Source: Algorimicrobium echini
GTDB taxonomy: Bacteria > Bacteroidota > Bacteroidia > Flavobacteriales > Flavobacteriaceae
NCBI RefSeq assembly: GCF_900115185.1
Contig: NZ_FOVN01000001.1
Location: 372,001-436,000 of the forward strand
Direction of reading: 5' to 3'
Length of the DNA stretch: 64,000 nt
This document shows positions 34,707-44,043 of this stretch, one piece after another. How positions within the stretch are numbered: position 1 is the first letter of the stretch; the number at the start of each line of letters is the position of its first letter. The notes below the pieces were generated by a model that worked only from the letters and a program-made list of their open reading frames with translations, was not told where the DNA came from and searched no databases. Both the position numbers and the translations under genes were made by a program.

Positions 34707-35591
34707 TTAATTTAGTTTAATTTTTGAAGAACCAAGCAACTTGTTATCATGGAAAACCGCTATTAAATAATCGCCTTTTAATAACAATTTTTCTTGGTTA
34801 ATATCAATTTTAGTACAGACGGCAATATCATCATTCCTATAGTTAACGGCTGTTTTCCCGCTGTAAGCTAATTTTTCTTGACCAAACTCTGCCATACCTC
34901 TATTAGAAACCATATTATGGTCAGGACCTATAATTTGAACATATAATTCCTTATTGCCATCAGAAGCGAAATCGTTTTTTAAAATTGTAAAACAGACTTC
35001 CATATTATTTACCTCTTGCGCTTTAGTGGTGGTAATATTGTATTGCGTAGGACTTGTTACCCCTGGTTTTATTGATAAATTATCGAGCGACAAGGCGGAG
35101 ATTCTATCTACAAAAGCTACCAGTTCGGTATTTTGCTCGGTAAGTTTTGCTAAAGCCAACCTATTGGATTCAAGTTTCAAACTTTTCGTTTCTGATGCTT
35201 CGTTTAAAGCTGCATTTTGCTCTAAAATACTTGCAATTCTATTGAATAGATTTCTACGCTCTTGAATAAGAGTTGCTATATCTTCTTTATACTTTGAAAT
35301 TAAAGGATAATCTGTTTTTACTAAATTCAAAGAATCTGAAACTGATTCTAATTTAGAATGCGCTTGTTGTAACTGCAATTTTAGCTCTTGGTTATCAACA
35401 CGTTCAAAATCATGAAGTTTCATCATATTTGACAATTCACTCTGAACAAGTGTCATTTCTTGCTCCATGAATTTCTCCTGATTTTTTAATGCGTTGTAAC
35501 TCGAAAAACTATACGACCCTAATACAACAATGGCTACTACCAATGATCCAATAATTAATTTGTAGTTAAATAATTGAGGGTTAACTATCAT
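34707..35591 (-). CDS. Membrane-anchored coiled-coil protein, function unknown
   Basis: A 294-residue protein. Residues ~11-30 form one membrane helix (LIIGSLVVAIVVLGSYSF), residues ~35-165 a long coiled coil, and residues ~185-294 a beta-rich C-terminal domain (VCFTILKNDFASDG, LYVQIIGPDHN, LLKGDYLIAVFHDNKLLGS). It is probably an inner-membrane protein with the coiled coil in the periplasm. I recall homologues in other Flavobacteriaceae, sometimes mislabelled as chromosome partitioning proteins, but no established role. It is divergent from comF. Confidence 0.7.
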   Translation of the reverse strand: MIVNPQLFNYKLIIGSLVVAIVVLGSYSFSSYNALKNQEKFMEQEMTLVQSELSNMMKLHDFERVDNQELKLQLQQAHSKLESVSDSLNLVKTDYPLISKYKEDIATLIQERRNLFNRIASILEQNAALNEASETKSLKLESNRLALAKLTEQNTELVAFVDRISALSLDNLSIKPGVTSPTQYNITTTKAQEVNNMEVCFTILKNDFASDGNKELYVQIIGPDHNMVSNRGMAEFGQEKLAYSGKTAVNYRNDDIAVCTKIDINQEKLLLKGDYLIAVFHDNKLLGSSKIKLN

Positions 35592-35746
35592 CTTAATTAA
35601 ATTATGGCAACAAATCTAAAATTAAAGTTTGGTAATCAACTTTTTAATCGATAAAGAGAAAATAAACTTGTTAAAGTTCTTGTTTAAATAACAAATTGTT
35701 ATGCCTTGATAAAAAGTTGTAATATATTTAGGATTAAATAATTACT

Positions 35747-36424
35747 TTGTTTCAGTCAGTACTTGCTTTATTTTTTCCAAAAATTTGTTATAGTTGCAAT
35801 GGCTTATTGCACGATAATGAACAATATGCTTGTACCAGTTGCCGACATAATTTTCCAGTTACAAATTTTCATTTTAATAAGGATGAAACAGTGTTGAAAG
35901 TATTTTATGGTCGGATTCCTGTAGAAAACGCTACAGCACTCTTGCGCTTCGAAAAAAAAGGAATAACCCAAAACTTGATTCACAACCTAAAGTATAAAGG
36001 CTTTGAGGAAATAGGTGAATTTTTAGGCAATTGGCTTGGTGGCGAACTTCAAAACTTTCCAGAATATCAAGACATTGACATGGTTATTCCGGTTCCATTA
36101 CATAAAAAGAAACTCCGAAAACGCGGTTATAATCAAGTGGCTAAATTTGGACAAGCGCTAGCTACAAGCTTAAAAGCAGAATATATAGAGGATGTTTTAG
36201 TTAAAGTTACTAATACCAGCTCTCAAGTTACCAAAAACAGATTAACACGCTGGTTGAATAATACTGAAGTTTTTAAAGTAATTAATTCCCATAAAATTGA
36301 AAATAAACATATTTTACTAGTAGATGATATCATTACAACAGGTGCTACTATGGAAGCTTGCGGAACTGTTTTATTAAAAAACGCTAATACTAGAATAAGC
36401 ATTGCAACCATGGCAATAGCATAA
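35747..36424 (+). CDS. ComF family phosphoribosyltransferase-like protein
   Basis: A 225-residue protein: an N-terminal four-Cys zinc knuckle (CYSC ... CTSC, residues ~14-33), then a type I PRTase fold with IPVPLHKKKLRKRGYNQV and the PRPP loop LLVDDIITTGATMEACG. ComF helps import transforming DNA in competent bacteria; in other bacteria the role is unclear. No ATG is available in frame after the stop at 35735, so the start is TTG 35747, which gives the normal family N-terminus (FFPKICYSCN). A TATATTTAG box about 20 bases upstream could serve as a -7 element. Its stop overlaps a downstream ATG as TAATG. Confidence 0.87.
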   Translation: MFQSVLALFFPKICYSCNGLLHDNEQYACTSCRHNFPVTNFHFNKDETVLKVFYGRIPVENATALLRFEKKGITQNLIHNLKYKGFEEIGEFLGNWLGGELQNFPEYQDIDMVIPVPLHKKKLRKRGYNQVAKFGQALATSLKAEYIEDVLVKVTNTSSQVTKNRLTRWLNNTEVFKVINSHKIENKHILLVDDIITTGATMEACGTVLLKNANTRISIATMAIA

Positions 36425-36480
36425 TGGATGTTTCGTTAATGATAAATATGTTGTTAATTTGCAAAAAAAGAAAAGTCGGT

Positions 36481-38091
36481 ATGCGTCAAGCGTTTTCTCA
36501 AATAATAGTAGGTATTTTAGTGGCTTTAGTAATTGCTAGTTGTGCCAATCGTGGTACTCCAAGTGGTGGTATAAAAGACATCATTCCTCCAAAAATAACA
36601 AAATCTGAACCTGAAAATTACACGACTAATTTTACAGGTAATGAAATAAAAATTTATTTTGATGAGTATATTAAAATTAAAAATGTTTCCAAGCAGCTTA
36701 TTATTTCGCCACCAATGGATCCAGCACCAGATATTACACCCTTGTCTAGTGCAAGTAAATATATTAAAATAAAAATTCTAGACACTTTAGCTCCAAACAC
36801 AACCTACGCATTTAATTTTGGAAATAGTATTGTAGACAATAATGAAGAGAATCCCTATCCATTTTATAAATATGTGTTTTCAACAGGTAATTATATCGAT
36901 TCGCTTTCAATAAAAGGGATTACTGTTGATGCTACTTTAAGAAAACCTGAAGATTTTATTTCGGTAATGTTATACGAGGTAGATTCTACTTACACAGATT
37001 CTATTATCTATAAGGAAAAACCAAAATATGTTACCAACACACTTGATAGTACTACAACTTTTTCTTTAGAAAATTTGAAAGCTGGCAAATACAAACTGAT
37101 AGCCTTAAAAGATAATAATCAAGATTATAAATTTCAGCCACAAACCGATAAAATAGCCTTTCAGGAAGGATTTATAGACGTACCTGTAGATTCGACCACA
37201 TCATTTACTTTAAAATTATTTTCTGAAAATTTAGACACAAAAATTACCAGACCACGTTTAGTTTCTGGTGAAAAAATTGTTTTTCCTTTTGAAGGTGATT
37301 ATAACAATATGAAAATAAAAGCTGCTGGAACCCTTCCAGAAGGTTTTGTAAGCCGTTTAACTAAAGATACAAAAGCAGATAGTTTATATTATTGGTATAA
37401 ACCACGATTAGAAGTTGACTCAATTCAATTTAATGTAACGAACACCAATTACAACCAAGATTTTACTGTAAAATTAAGCGAACAAAAACGGGACACCATG
37501 AATATTCAGGTGGAGCCAAAAAGTCTTTTAAATTTTAATGATGAGTTTAAAATTACCAACGCTATTCCTTTTACTAAATTTGAAAAAGATAAAGTAACCA
37601 TTTTGGATAAAGATTCGATTGCGGTAAATTATAACGTAAAGTTAGATTCGTTAACCAATAGCTATATTTTAAATTTTGAGAAAAAAGAAAGTGAAAAATA
37701 CCAAATTCAATTATTACCAGAAGCTTTAACCGACTTTTTCGATAATAAAAACGACACGTTAAACTATCAACTAACAACTAAAACATATGCTGACTATGGT
37801 AATGTTCGTGTGGAATTACAAAACGCTACTTACCCAATAATTGCGCAAATAACAGATGATAAAGGGGATGTTATTGCCGAACAATACAGCACAAAACCAG
37901 AGCCTATTGATTTTAGACATCTTAAAACAGGTATTTTCTATTTACGTGTAATTTTTGATGCGAATAAAAACAAAAAATACGACTCTGGAAACTACTTAAA
38001 AAACCAGCAACCAGAACGCGTAAGCTATTATAAAGACAAATTAGATATTCGTGCTAATTTTGATAACATCTACACGTTTACATTATTTTAA
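36481..38091 (+). CDS. Ig-like (Big_5/SbsA-type) lipoprotein
   Basis: A 536-residue lipoprotein from the ATG at 36481 (MRQAFSQIIVGILVALVIASC). Then comes the conserved RGTPSGGIKDIIPPKI and an Ig-like domain at ~30-125 (YTTNFTGNEIKIYFDEYI, APNTTYAFNFGNSIVDNNE), followed by more beta domains. The frame opens earlier at 36424, where ATG overlaps the comF stop (TAATG), but that start would add 19 residues before the signal peptide. It is common in Bacteroidetes and probably faces the periplasm or cell surface. Its function is not known. It follows comF closely and converges with the omega-amidase gene, overlapping it by 14 bases. Confidence 0.8.
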   Translation: MRQAFSQIIVGILVALVIASCANRGTPSGGIKDIIPPKITKSEPENYTTNFTGNEIKIYFDEYIKIKNVSKQLIISPPMDPAPDITPLSSASKYIKIKILDTLAPNTTYAFNFGNSIVDNNEENPYPFYKYVFSTGNYIDSLSIKGITVDATLRKPEDFISVMLYEVDSTYTDSIIYKEKPKYVTNTLDSTTTFSLENLKAGKYKLIALKDNNQDYKFQPQTDKIAFQEGFIDVPVDSTTSFTLKLFSENLDTKITRPRLVSGEKIVFPFEGDYNNMKIKAAGTLPEGFVSRLTKDTKADSLYYWYKPRLEVDSIQFNVTNTNYNQDFTVKLSEQKRDTMNIQVEPKSLLNFNDEFKITNAIPFTKFEKDKVTILDKDSIAVNYNVKLDSLTNSYILNFEKKESEKYQIQLLPEALTDFFDNKNDTLNYQLTTKTYADYGNVRVELQNATYPIIAQITDDKGDVIAEQYSTKPEPIDFRHLKTGIFYLRVIFDANKNKKYDSGNYLKNQQPERVSYYKDKLDIRANFDNIYTFTLF

Positions 38092-38857
38092 ACTGATCGC
38101 GATCTTCTAGAAATTTCAGTTTATTTCTATAACGTGCAATGTGGGTTTTATCTAACGTAATTATTTCAATATGATCCTTGTTTGGCCGTATAGGTGTGAT
38201 GTTATTCCCTAACACATCATACACTGCCGAATGCCCAGAATATTCGTTTTGAGCTGCATCTTCGCCAATCCTATTTACACCAACACCATAGCACATGTTT
38301 TCAATAGCACGTGCTTTTAACAAAGCATCCCAAGCAGCAATACGCGGTTTTGGCCAATTAGCTACATATATTAAGGCATCATAGTCTGTAGTATTTCTGG
38401 ACCAAACAGGAAACCGTAAATCGTAGCAAATTTGTAAACAAATATTCCAATCTTTATAATTTACTATTACTTGTTCCTGACCAGAAGTAAACACTTTATC
38501 CTCACCTGCTAATGAAAATGTATGACGCTTATCATATGTTTTATGTGTGCCATCAGGAAATGCAAAAACCATTCGGTTATAATACTGGTTATTTTCTTCA
38601 ATAATTAGACTTCCTGTAACGGCAGCTCCAGTTTCAGTAGCTCTTTTTTTCATCCATAAAACAGATTCCCCTTCCATAGATTCCGCCACAGCTTTCGCAT
38701 TCATAGTAAAACCAGTTGTAAACATTTCGGGTAATACAATTAAATCAATGGGTAGTTTTATACCTTGTATTTTAGCTTTAAAATGTTTTCTATTTGCTTT
38801 AGGATCTTCCCAAATCAAATGTGTTTGAATAATGGCTAACTTTAATTGGTTACTCAT
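38078..38857 (-). CDS. Omega-amidase, nitrilase family (YafV-like)
   Basis: A 259-residue carbon-nitrogen hydrolase with the Glu-Lys-Cys triad visible in VLPEMFTTGF, YDKRHTFS and LQICYDLRFP. The segment YVANWPKPRIAAWDALLKARAIEN is typical of YafV/Nit2-type omega-amidases (shown here in parts: YVANWPKPR, AIENMCYGVGVNR). These hydrolyse 2-oxoglutaramate to 2-oxoglutarate, completing glutamine-dependent transamination. The aminotransferase encoded ~590 bases upstream on the same strand is the expected partner. Its ATG overlaps the end of the coiled-coil lipoprotein gene by 8 bases, suggesting translational coupling. Confidence 0.88.
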   Translation of the reverse strand: MSNQLKLAIIQTHLIWEDPKANRKHFKAKIQGIKLPIDLIVLPEMFTTGFTMNAKAVAESMEGESVLWMKKRATETGAAVTGSLIIEENNQYYNRMVFAFPDGTHKTYDKRHTFSLAGEDKVFTSGQEQVIVNYKDWNICLQICYDLRFPVWSRNTTDYDALIYVANWPKPRIAAWDALLKARAIENMCYGVGVNRIGEDAAQNEYSGHSAVYDVLGNNITPIRPNKDHIEIITLDKTHIARYRNKLKFLEDRDQFKIM

Positions 38858-39362
38858 CCATTAAATTATTAAGTTTCTGTTCCGTTTCTTTTAATTTATC
38901 AGACAAATCATTTATTTTTTTTGTCCATTTGGCGTCATCTTTTGTGGAAAAACCTTCCTTTTTACGAAGCCTTTTATAGCTCTTTTGAGCTTGATTTAAG
39001 TCTTTATTCGCTTGAATATAATTTTCTCTAGCTTCTTTTGTTGCTTCTAATTTCTCCTGTATAGCCTCTGCTTGCTCATCAGCTTCTTCAAGTGCTTTTT
39101 CGGCCTCCTCACGAGCCTCCTCAATTGCTTCTTGCTGTGCTAATAATTCATCCTCAGACTCTAACCGCCTATTTAAAGTGGTAACTATATGGTCTTTTTC
39201 CGAGTCAGATATTTTAGAGGTTACATCTTTTCCATCTTTATAATAGGTATCACCTTTAACCTCATAAATCTCTCCCGAGTCTGTAATAACTTGGTGTGTT
39301 GTTCCACAAGAACTTACAGTTATCACCATTGTTAAAGATACTATTTTAAGATATTTCATCAT
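38850..39362 (-). CDS. Coiled-coil lipoprotein, function unknown
   Basis: A 170-residue protein with lipobox VSSC (residues ~16-19), a short beta part (ITDSGEIYEVKGDTYYKDGK) and then a continuous Glu/Lys/Ala-rich coiled coil from ~60 to the end. It lacks an OmpA or other cell-wall domain. It resembles spacer-type periplasmic lipoproteins. It sits between the aminotransferase and omega-amidase genes on the same strand and overlaps the latter by 8 bases, although no biochemical link is evident. Confidence 0.75.
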   Translation of the reverse strand: MMKYLKIVSLTMVITVSSCGTTHQVITDSGEIYEVKGDTYYKDGKDVTSKISDSEKDHIVTTLNRRLESEDELLAQQEAIEEAREEAEKALEEADEQAEAIQEKLEATKEARENYIQANKDLNQAQKSYKRLRKKEGFSTKDDAKWTKKINDLSDKLKETEQKLNNLMDE

Positions 39363-39442
39363 TATTTTTTTTGTTTTAAAAATTACACTTTTTAAAAATA
39401 GTTTCAGTACTAATTGATACTAATTTTTTAAAATTAGACATT

Positions 39443-40585
39443 TTATAACCTGTTTAAAATATGAGCAGCTTTTTCAAGGGTTTCATTGGTTTTAGCAAAG
39501 CAAAATCGTAATACCTTGTCATCTTTATTTCCTAGGTTAAAGACAGATAATGGAATGGATGCTAAACCCTGTTTAATTGTTAATTGTTTGGCAAAATCAA
39601 CATCATAATCATCGGTAATTTCAGAATAATTTAACACTTGGAAATAGGTGCCTTGCGCTGGTTGAAATGTGAATTTAGAATCTTTAATAAGGCTTAAAAA
39701 ATAGTCGCGTTTTTCTTGATAGAAACCGGTTAACTGTAAATAATGCTCGGGCGATTCCAAATATTCTGCCAAGCCTTTTTGCATGGCACTATTTACTGAA
39801 AACACATTAAACTGATGTACTTTTTGAAATTCCATCATTAAGGCTTTAGGCGCGCAACAATACCCCATTTTCCAACCCGTATTATGAAACGTTTTTCCAA
39901 AAGAAGCGACAATAAAACTGCGTTGCTTTAAATCTGGAAATAAACAGACACTTTGATGCTTTAAACCATCAAAAATCATGTGTTCGTAAACCTCATCGCT
40001 CAACACAATAATATCAGTTTCTGCGGTTATTTCTTGTAACTTTAACAGATCATTATGTGTTAAAATCGTTCCACTAGGATTGTGAGGTGTGTTGATTATT
40101 ATCATCTTTGTTTTATGGGAAATTTGCTGTTTTACGGCATCCCAATTTACTGAATAATCAGGTGCTTCCAGTTGAATAGCAATAGGTTTTCCGCCATTAA
40201 TTTTAATAGCAGGTTCATAACAATCATAAGCAGGTTTAAAAATAAGCACCTCATCATCAGCATGAATAAACGCCGAAATAATGGTATATATAGCTTGAGT
40301 TGCTCCTGCTGTAACGGTTATGTCGGTTTCAGGGTTATAATTGGTATTGTATAATAATTCAAATTTTTTAGAAATAGCTTCACGTAATTCCAAAAGCCCT
40401 GCCATAGGTGCATATTGATTATAACCTGAATTCATAGCTTTTGAAACTAAATCTATTAGCTTCTGATCGCTTTTAAAATTCGGAAAACCTTGCGATAAAT
40501 TGATAGCATCATGTTGTTTCGCTAATGCACTCATCACTGAAAAAATACTGGTTTCAACCTGTGGTAATTTGGAAATATGTTTCAT
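39443..40585 (-). CDS. Methionine/kynurenine-type aminotransferase (YbdL-like)
   Basis: A 380-residue class I/II PLP enzyme. Features: INLSQGFPNFKSDQKL, the PLP-phosphate-binding GATQAIYTI, FKPAYDCYEP, INTPHNPSGTIL, LSDEVYEHM (Asp and Tyr contacting PLP), SFGKTFHNTGWKMGYC with the Schiff-base Lys, and a C-terminal Arg in LRFCFAKTNE. It matches glutamine-transaminase-K/methionine aminotransferases that regenerate methionine from 4-methylthio-2-oxobutanoate using glutamine. The nearby omega-amidase would remove the 2-oxoglutaramate product. It is first in its strand run and divergent from the S46 peptidase gene. Confidence 0.88.
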   Translation of the reverse strand: MKHISKLPQVETSIFSVMSALAKQHDAINLSQGFPNFKSDQKLIDLVSKAMNSGYNQYAPMAGLLELREAISKKFELLYNTNYNPETDITVTAGATQAIYTIISAFIHADDEVLIFKPAYDCYEPAIKINGGKPIAIQLEAPDYSVNWDAVKQQISHKTKMIIINTPHNPSGTILTHNDLLKLQEITAETDIIVLSDEVYEHMIFDGLKHQSVCLFPDLKQRSFIVASFGKTFHNTGWKMGYCCAPKALMMEFQKVHQFNVFSVNSAMQKGLAEYLESPEHYLQLTGFYQEKRDYFLSLIKDSKFTFQPAQGTYFQVLNYSEITDDYDVDFAKQLTIKQGLASIPLSVFNLGNKDDKVLRFCFAKTNETLEKAAHILNRL

Positions 40586-40614
40586 ACTTGTAAAGATAAT
40601 AAGTTAAATCTTAC

Positions 40615-40663
40615 TTCTAGATACATCCTGATTATAAATAGGACTATTCGAATTGACGAAAAT
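40615..40663. repeat. 49-bp dispersed palindromic element, copy 1
   Basis: It begins TTCTAGATACATCCTGAT and ends CGAATTGACGAAAAT, with an internal imperfect inverted repeat (ATCCTGAT...ATAGGA). It matches copy 2 at 45382-45430 at most positions. It lies in the divergent intergenic region before the S46 peptidase gene. Confidence 0.6.
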
Positions 40664-40724
40664 AAAACAGAAGTAAAATAAGTAGCAATAACTTTTTTAT
40701 ATTTACCAGATAAAAATAAAGACC

Positions 40725-42851
40725 ATGAAATTATTCAGATTACTAGTACTTCTTATTGTTTTTCAAGCATCCGCACAACAAGGTGGTATGTGGATTCCGT
40801 CGCTTTTAGAAGGTATGAATGAAAACGAAATGACTGCTTTAGGAAGTAAATTAACTGCTAAAGACATTTATGATGTTAACAACTCTAGCTTAAAGGATGC
40901 CATTGGACATTTTAATGGTGGCTGTACAAGTGAAGTCATTTCCGATAAAGGTTTAATTCTAACCAATCATCATTGTGGGTTTGGACAAATCCAATCGCAT
41001 TCGTCATTAGAAAACGACTATTTAAAAGATGGCTTTTGGGCTACGAATTTAGAGGACGAATTGCCAAACGACGGTTTGTATATCGAATTTATTGTACGTA
41101 TTGAAGATATCACAACGCAGGCATTAGCTGGTGTTACAGAGAACATGACAGAACGCGAAAAGCAATCTACTATAGATAAAAACACCAACACGCTTCAAAC
41201 TCAAGTAAACAAAGAAGCTTGGCAAGACACCAAAGTCAAATCGTTTTTCAAAGGGAATCAGTATTTCTTATTTGTAACCGAACGTTTTGAGGATATTCGT
41301 TTAGTTGGTGCTCCTCCAACCAGTATTGGAAAATTTGGTAGCGACACAGATAACTGGGTATTTCCTAGACATACTGGCGATTTTTCCATGTTCCGTATTT
41401 ATGCTGATAAAAACAATAAACCAGCAAAATACAGTAAAGACAATGTACCATACAAACCCAAACACTATTTACCCATTTCTTTAGATGGTATTGAAGAAGG
41501 CGATTTTACAATGGTTTTTGGTTTCCCAGGAACAACAGACGAATATTTGCCTGCTGTAGCTATTGAACATATTACCCAAGAATTTAACCCGAGCAATATT
41601 GCTATTCGTGAAGCCGCTTTAAAAGTAATTGATGCTGAAATGAAAGTGAATGATGAGGTTCGTATTAAATATGCCTCTAAGCAAGCACGTATTGCTAATG
41701 CTTGGAAAAAATGGATAGGTGAAAATTTAGGTATTAAAAAGAGTAATGCAGTAGCAGAACGTCGTGCTTTTGAAGCTACTTTTACCAAAGCCTTAAAAGA
41801 AAAAGGTTTGGAAGATAAATACGGTCATATACTGCCAGATTTTGATAGATTATATAAAGATTTTTCAGAAGTAAATATCAAGCGTCGAAACTTTATTGAA
41901 GTCTTTTTGGTAACCAATGAGCTCATGACCATGACCTTTAGAGCGTATCAAGTAGAGCAAGCTTTACAACGCGATCCAGAAAGTATGGATAAAAATCGCG
42001 CATACATAACAGGTGTCTTAGAAGGGATTCATAAAGACTATAGCGAGAAAGTTGACAGAGGTGTTTTTGAAAACGTGATGCCTTTTTATACAGATAATGT
42101 ACAGGCTTCAATTTATGATACGACTGCCTTTACCAATTTAGATTCGGCCTTAGCGCTTTTTGAAGGATCTGCAGACGATGTCATTAAGAAATTAAATAAT
42201 GATGCCGCTTACAGCTATGCCAAACCGTTTATTGAAGATTTTTTCAATAATCTAAATCCAGAATTTCAACAAAAAAATGAGCCTATTACAGCGCTTCAAA
42301 CCGAATATATGACAGCGCTTATGAAAGCTTTACCTAACGAACGCTACTTTCCAGATGCCAATGGAACCTTACGTGTTACCTATGGTCAAGTTCGTGGATA
42401 TGCACCCAGAGATGCTGTATATTACAATCCTGTGAGTTATTTAGATGGTGTCATTGAAAAATACATTCCTGGCGATTATGAGTTTGATGTACCGCAAAAA
42501 TTAATTGAACTTTACGAAACAAAAGATTATGGCCAATATGCTGACAGTAACGGAAAAGTACCCGTTTGCTTTTTAGGGACCAATCACACAACTGGTGGAA
42601 ATTCTGGAAGTCCAGCTATTGATGCCCATGGAAATTTAGTGGGTTTAAATTTTGATCGCGTTTGGGAAGGTACCATGAGTGATATGAATTACGATCCAGA
42701 AATTTGCCGAAATATTATGGTCGATTTACGCTACGTTTTATTCATCGTTGATAAATATGCTGGTGCCAAACATTTAATTGATGAAATGACTTTGGTTCAT
42801 CCAAAAAGTGGAAAAAGTAAGTCTAAAAACAAGAAGAAAGTTAAGAATTAA
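40725..42851 (+). CDS. S46 family dipeptidyl peptidase, DPP11-type (Asp/Glu-specific)
   Basis: A 708-residue periplasmic serine dipeptidyl peptidase with signal peptide (~1-18). The chymotrypsin-like triad is visible as the His in LTNHHCGFG (H82/H83), D219 in FPRHTGDF and S627 in GGNSGSP. R645 (NFDRVWEGTMSD) lies 18 residues after the Ser, the same offset as Arg673 to Ser655 in Porphyromonas DPP11, where it gives preference for Asp/Glu at P1; DPP7 has Gly there. The C-terminus is a Lys/Ser tail. It releases dipeptides for uptake. The final ~50 codons and terminator are duplicated 1500 bases downstream. Confidence 0.92.
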   Translation: MKLFRLLVLLIVFQASAQQGGMWIPSLLEGMNENEMTALGSKLTAKDIYDVNNSSLKDAIGHFNGGCTSEVISDKGLILTNHHCGFGQIQSHSSLENDYLKDGFWATNLEDELPNDGLYIEFIVRIEDITTQALAGVTENMTEREKQSTIDKNTNTLQTQVNKEAWQDTKVKSFFKGNQYFLFVTERFEDIRLVGAPPTSIGKFGSDTDNWVFPRHTGDFSMFRIYADKNNKPAKYSKDNVPYKPKHYLPISLDGIEEGDFTMVFGFPGTTDEYLPAVAIEHITQEFNPSNIAIREAALKVIDAEMKVNDEVRIKYASKQARIANAWKKWIGENLGIKKSNAVAERRAFEATFTKALKEKGLEDKYGHILPDFDRLYKDFSEVNIKRRNFIEVFLVTNELMTMTFRAYQVEQALQRDPESMDKNRAYITGVLEGIHKDYSEKVDRGVFENVMPFYTDNVQASIYDTTAFTNLDSALALFEGSADDVIKKLNNDAAYSYAKPFIEDFFNNLNPEFQQKNEPITALQTEYMTALMKALPNERYFPDANGTLRVTYGQVRGYAPRDAVYYNPVSYLDGVIEKYIPGDYEFDVPQKLIELYETKDYGQYADSNGKVPVCFLGTNHTTGGNSGSPAIDAHGNLVGLNFDRVWEGTMSDMNYDPEICRNIMVDLRYVLFIVDKYAGAKHLIDEMTLVHPKSGKSKSKNKKKVKN

Positions 42852-42908
42852 TTCGTTGTTATTAGCAAAAAAAGCCTCACGGAATATAAAAACTGTGAGG
42901 CTTTTTTT
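42701..42908 (+). repeat. 208-bp direct repeat, copy 1 (end of S46 gene plus terminator)
   Basis: It is identical to 44201-44408 except for three bases (42706, 42743, 42746). The offset is exactly 1500. Similarity stops abruptly on both sides. Two of the differences are synonymous in the S46 frame (Phe TTC/TTT, Ile ATC/ATA). Confidence 0.95.
42871..42908. terminator. Terminator of the S46 peptidase gene
   Basis: AAAGCCTCAC (42871-42880) pairs with GTGAGGCTTT (42895-42904), loop 14, followed by T7. It also serves the convergent lipoprotein gene and is duplicated at 44371-44408. Confidence 0.88.
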
Positions 42909-42929
42909 ATGCTTAGATGCGAATAAAAA

Positions 42930-43493
42930 TTAGGGTGTTTCTATTATTTTAAAAGTCGTTATCATTTGAATAACTTGAGGCAAATAGTTGTCAAAATCTT
43001 TGTCAGTAGCCGAATAATTAATCACATAGCTTTGATTGTTGTAATTGAAAAGTGCTTTTAGCTTATATTGAATTTGATCACCAAACGTATTAGCATATTT
43101 CATTAAATAGTATTTTCCATAAATAGGATGAAATTCAGATTCATATTCCAGTTTATTATTTCCTCTTTCTTTCCAGCCTTTAATATGTATTTGCAAAGCG
43201 TCATCTACATTCTTGCTTTTATAGTTTTCAATATCAAGGGCAAGCACATAAACATAGCAAGGACCATAATTTTCCATTGATGGTTTAATATTAATTGGAG
43301 AATGTACTAATTCATTATGTGTTCCATAAAATGAGCACCACTTTTCTGGAATGGTCAATTCATAATTTTTTATTAATGTTTTTAGTTCACTCCTATCTAA
43401 GCAAACAAATTGTTTTGGTTTATCTCTAGTAGATCCACATCCCAATGCTGCAATCAACATCAGTATTACTAATACCAAGTTTTTTATTTTCAT
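42930..43493 (-). CDS. Uncharacterised lipoprotein inside the duplicated interval
   Basis: A 187-residue lipoprotein (lipobox ALGC, residues ~16-19). The mature part (LTIPEKWCSFYGTHNELVH..., ALDIENYKSKNVDDALQIHI, NYSATDKDFDNYLPQVIQMI) looks like a PsbP/DUF1795-type fold in layout, but I cannot assign a family. It lies wholly between the two 208-base repeats and is transcribed toward the S46 gene, ending at the shared terminator. Its presence only within the repeat-bounded segment suggests acquisition. Confidence 0.75.
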   Translation of the reverse strand: MKIKNLVLVILMLIAALGCGSTRDKPKQFVCLDRSELKTLIKNYELTIPEKWCSFYGTHNELVHSPINIKPSMENYGPCYVYVLALDIENYKSKNVDDALQIHIKGWKERGNNKLEYESEFHPIYGKYYLMKYANTFGDQIQYKLKALFNYNNQSYVINYSATDKDFDNYLPQVIQMITTFKIIETP

Positions 43494-43606
43494 AGGTGAA
43501 ATTTCGCTTTTATACTTGAGTTTTATTTTAATTCTAAATTTAGAAAAATTAATTTGAACTGCTTATTAGTATTTGTTTCTTTACGGGATAATGCAGATTA
43601 ATTAAA

Positions 43607-44027
43607 ATGAACAAGGAAAACAAAAAAGAACTTGATAAACAAGAATCTGAAATTAGAAAAAATTTATTTCTAGTTTTTATTCCGGTTTTAATATTGATTT
43701 CACTTATCGTGGTTTACCAAAATAACTCGCTAGAACATAATAAATCAGAATATGAACAAAGTAGAAATACTGAATTTAGCGGAATAATAGTAAAAAAAAA
43801 GACAAGAGGGAGATTATATTCGAGCTGGAAAATTCGTCTTATTAGATAACCATCATGAACAAAGAATTCAAAACGATACATATTACAGAGTTCAAATTGG
43901 AGATTCCGTTTATAAAGAGAAGGGAATCGATTCAGTTTATTTCTTATTAAATAATGGTGAAATAATAGTTGAAGATTATAATAAATATTTAAGAGAAAAA
44001 TATTACAAATTGTCAAATGAAGATTAA
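43607..44027 (+). pseudogene. Small membrane protein gene with frameshift at an A9 run
   Basis: The first frame gives 80 residues: MNKENKKELDKQESEIRK, one membrane helix (NLFLVFIPVLILISLIVVY) and a short tail ending at 43849. After the run of nine A (43792-43800) another frame stays open to a stop at 44025-44027 with sensible text: GDYIRAGKFVLLDNHH, YYRVQIGDSVYKEKGIDS, EDYNKYLREKYYKLSNED. Eight A would join the two into a ~139-residue single-pass protein. So this is a frameshifted gene, a slippage switch or a sequencing error. I do not recognise the family. Confidence 0.65.
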
Positions 44028-44043
44028 GCCAAAAATCATTCAA

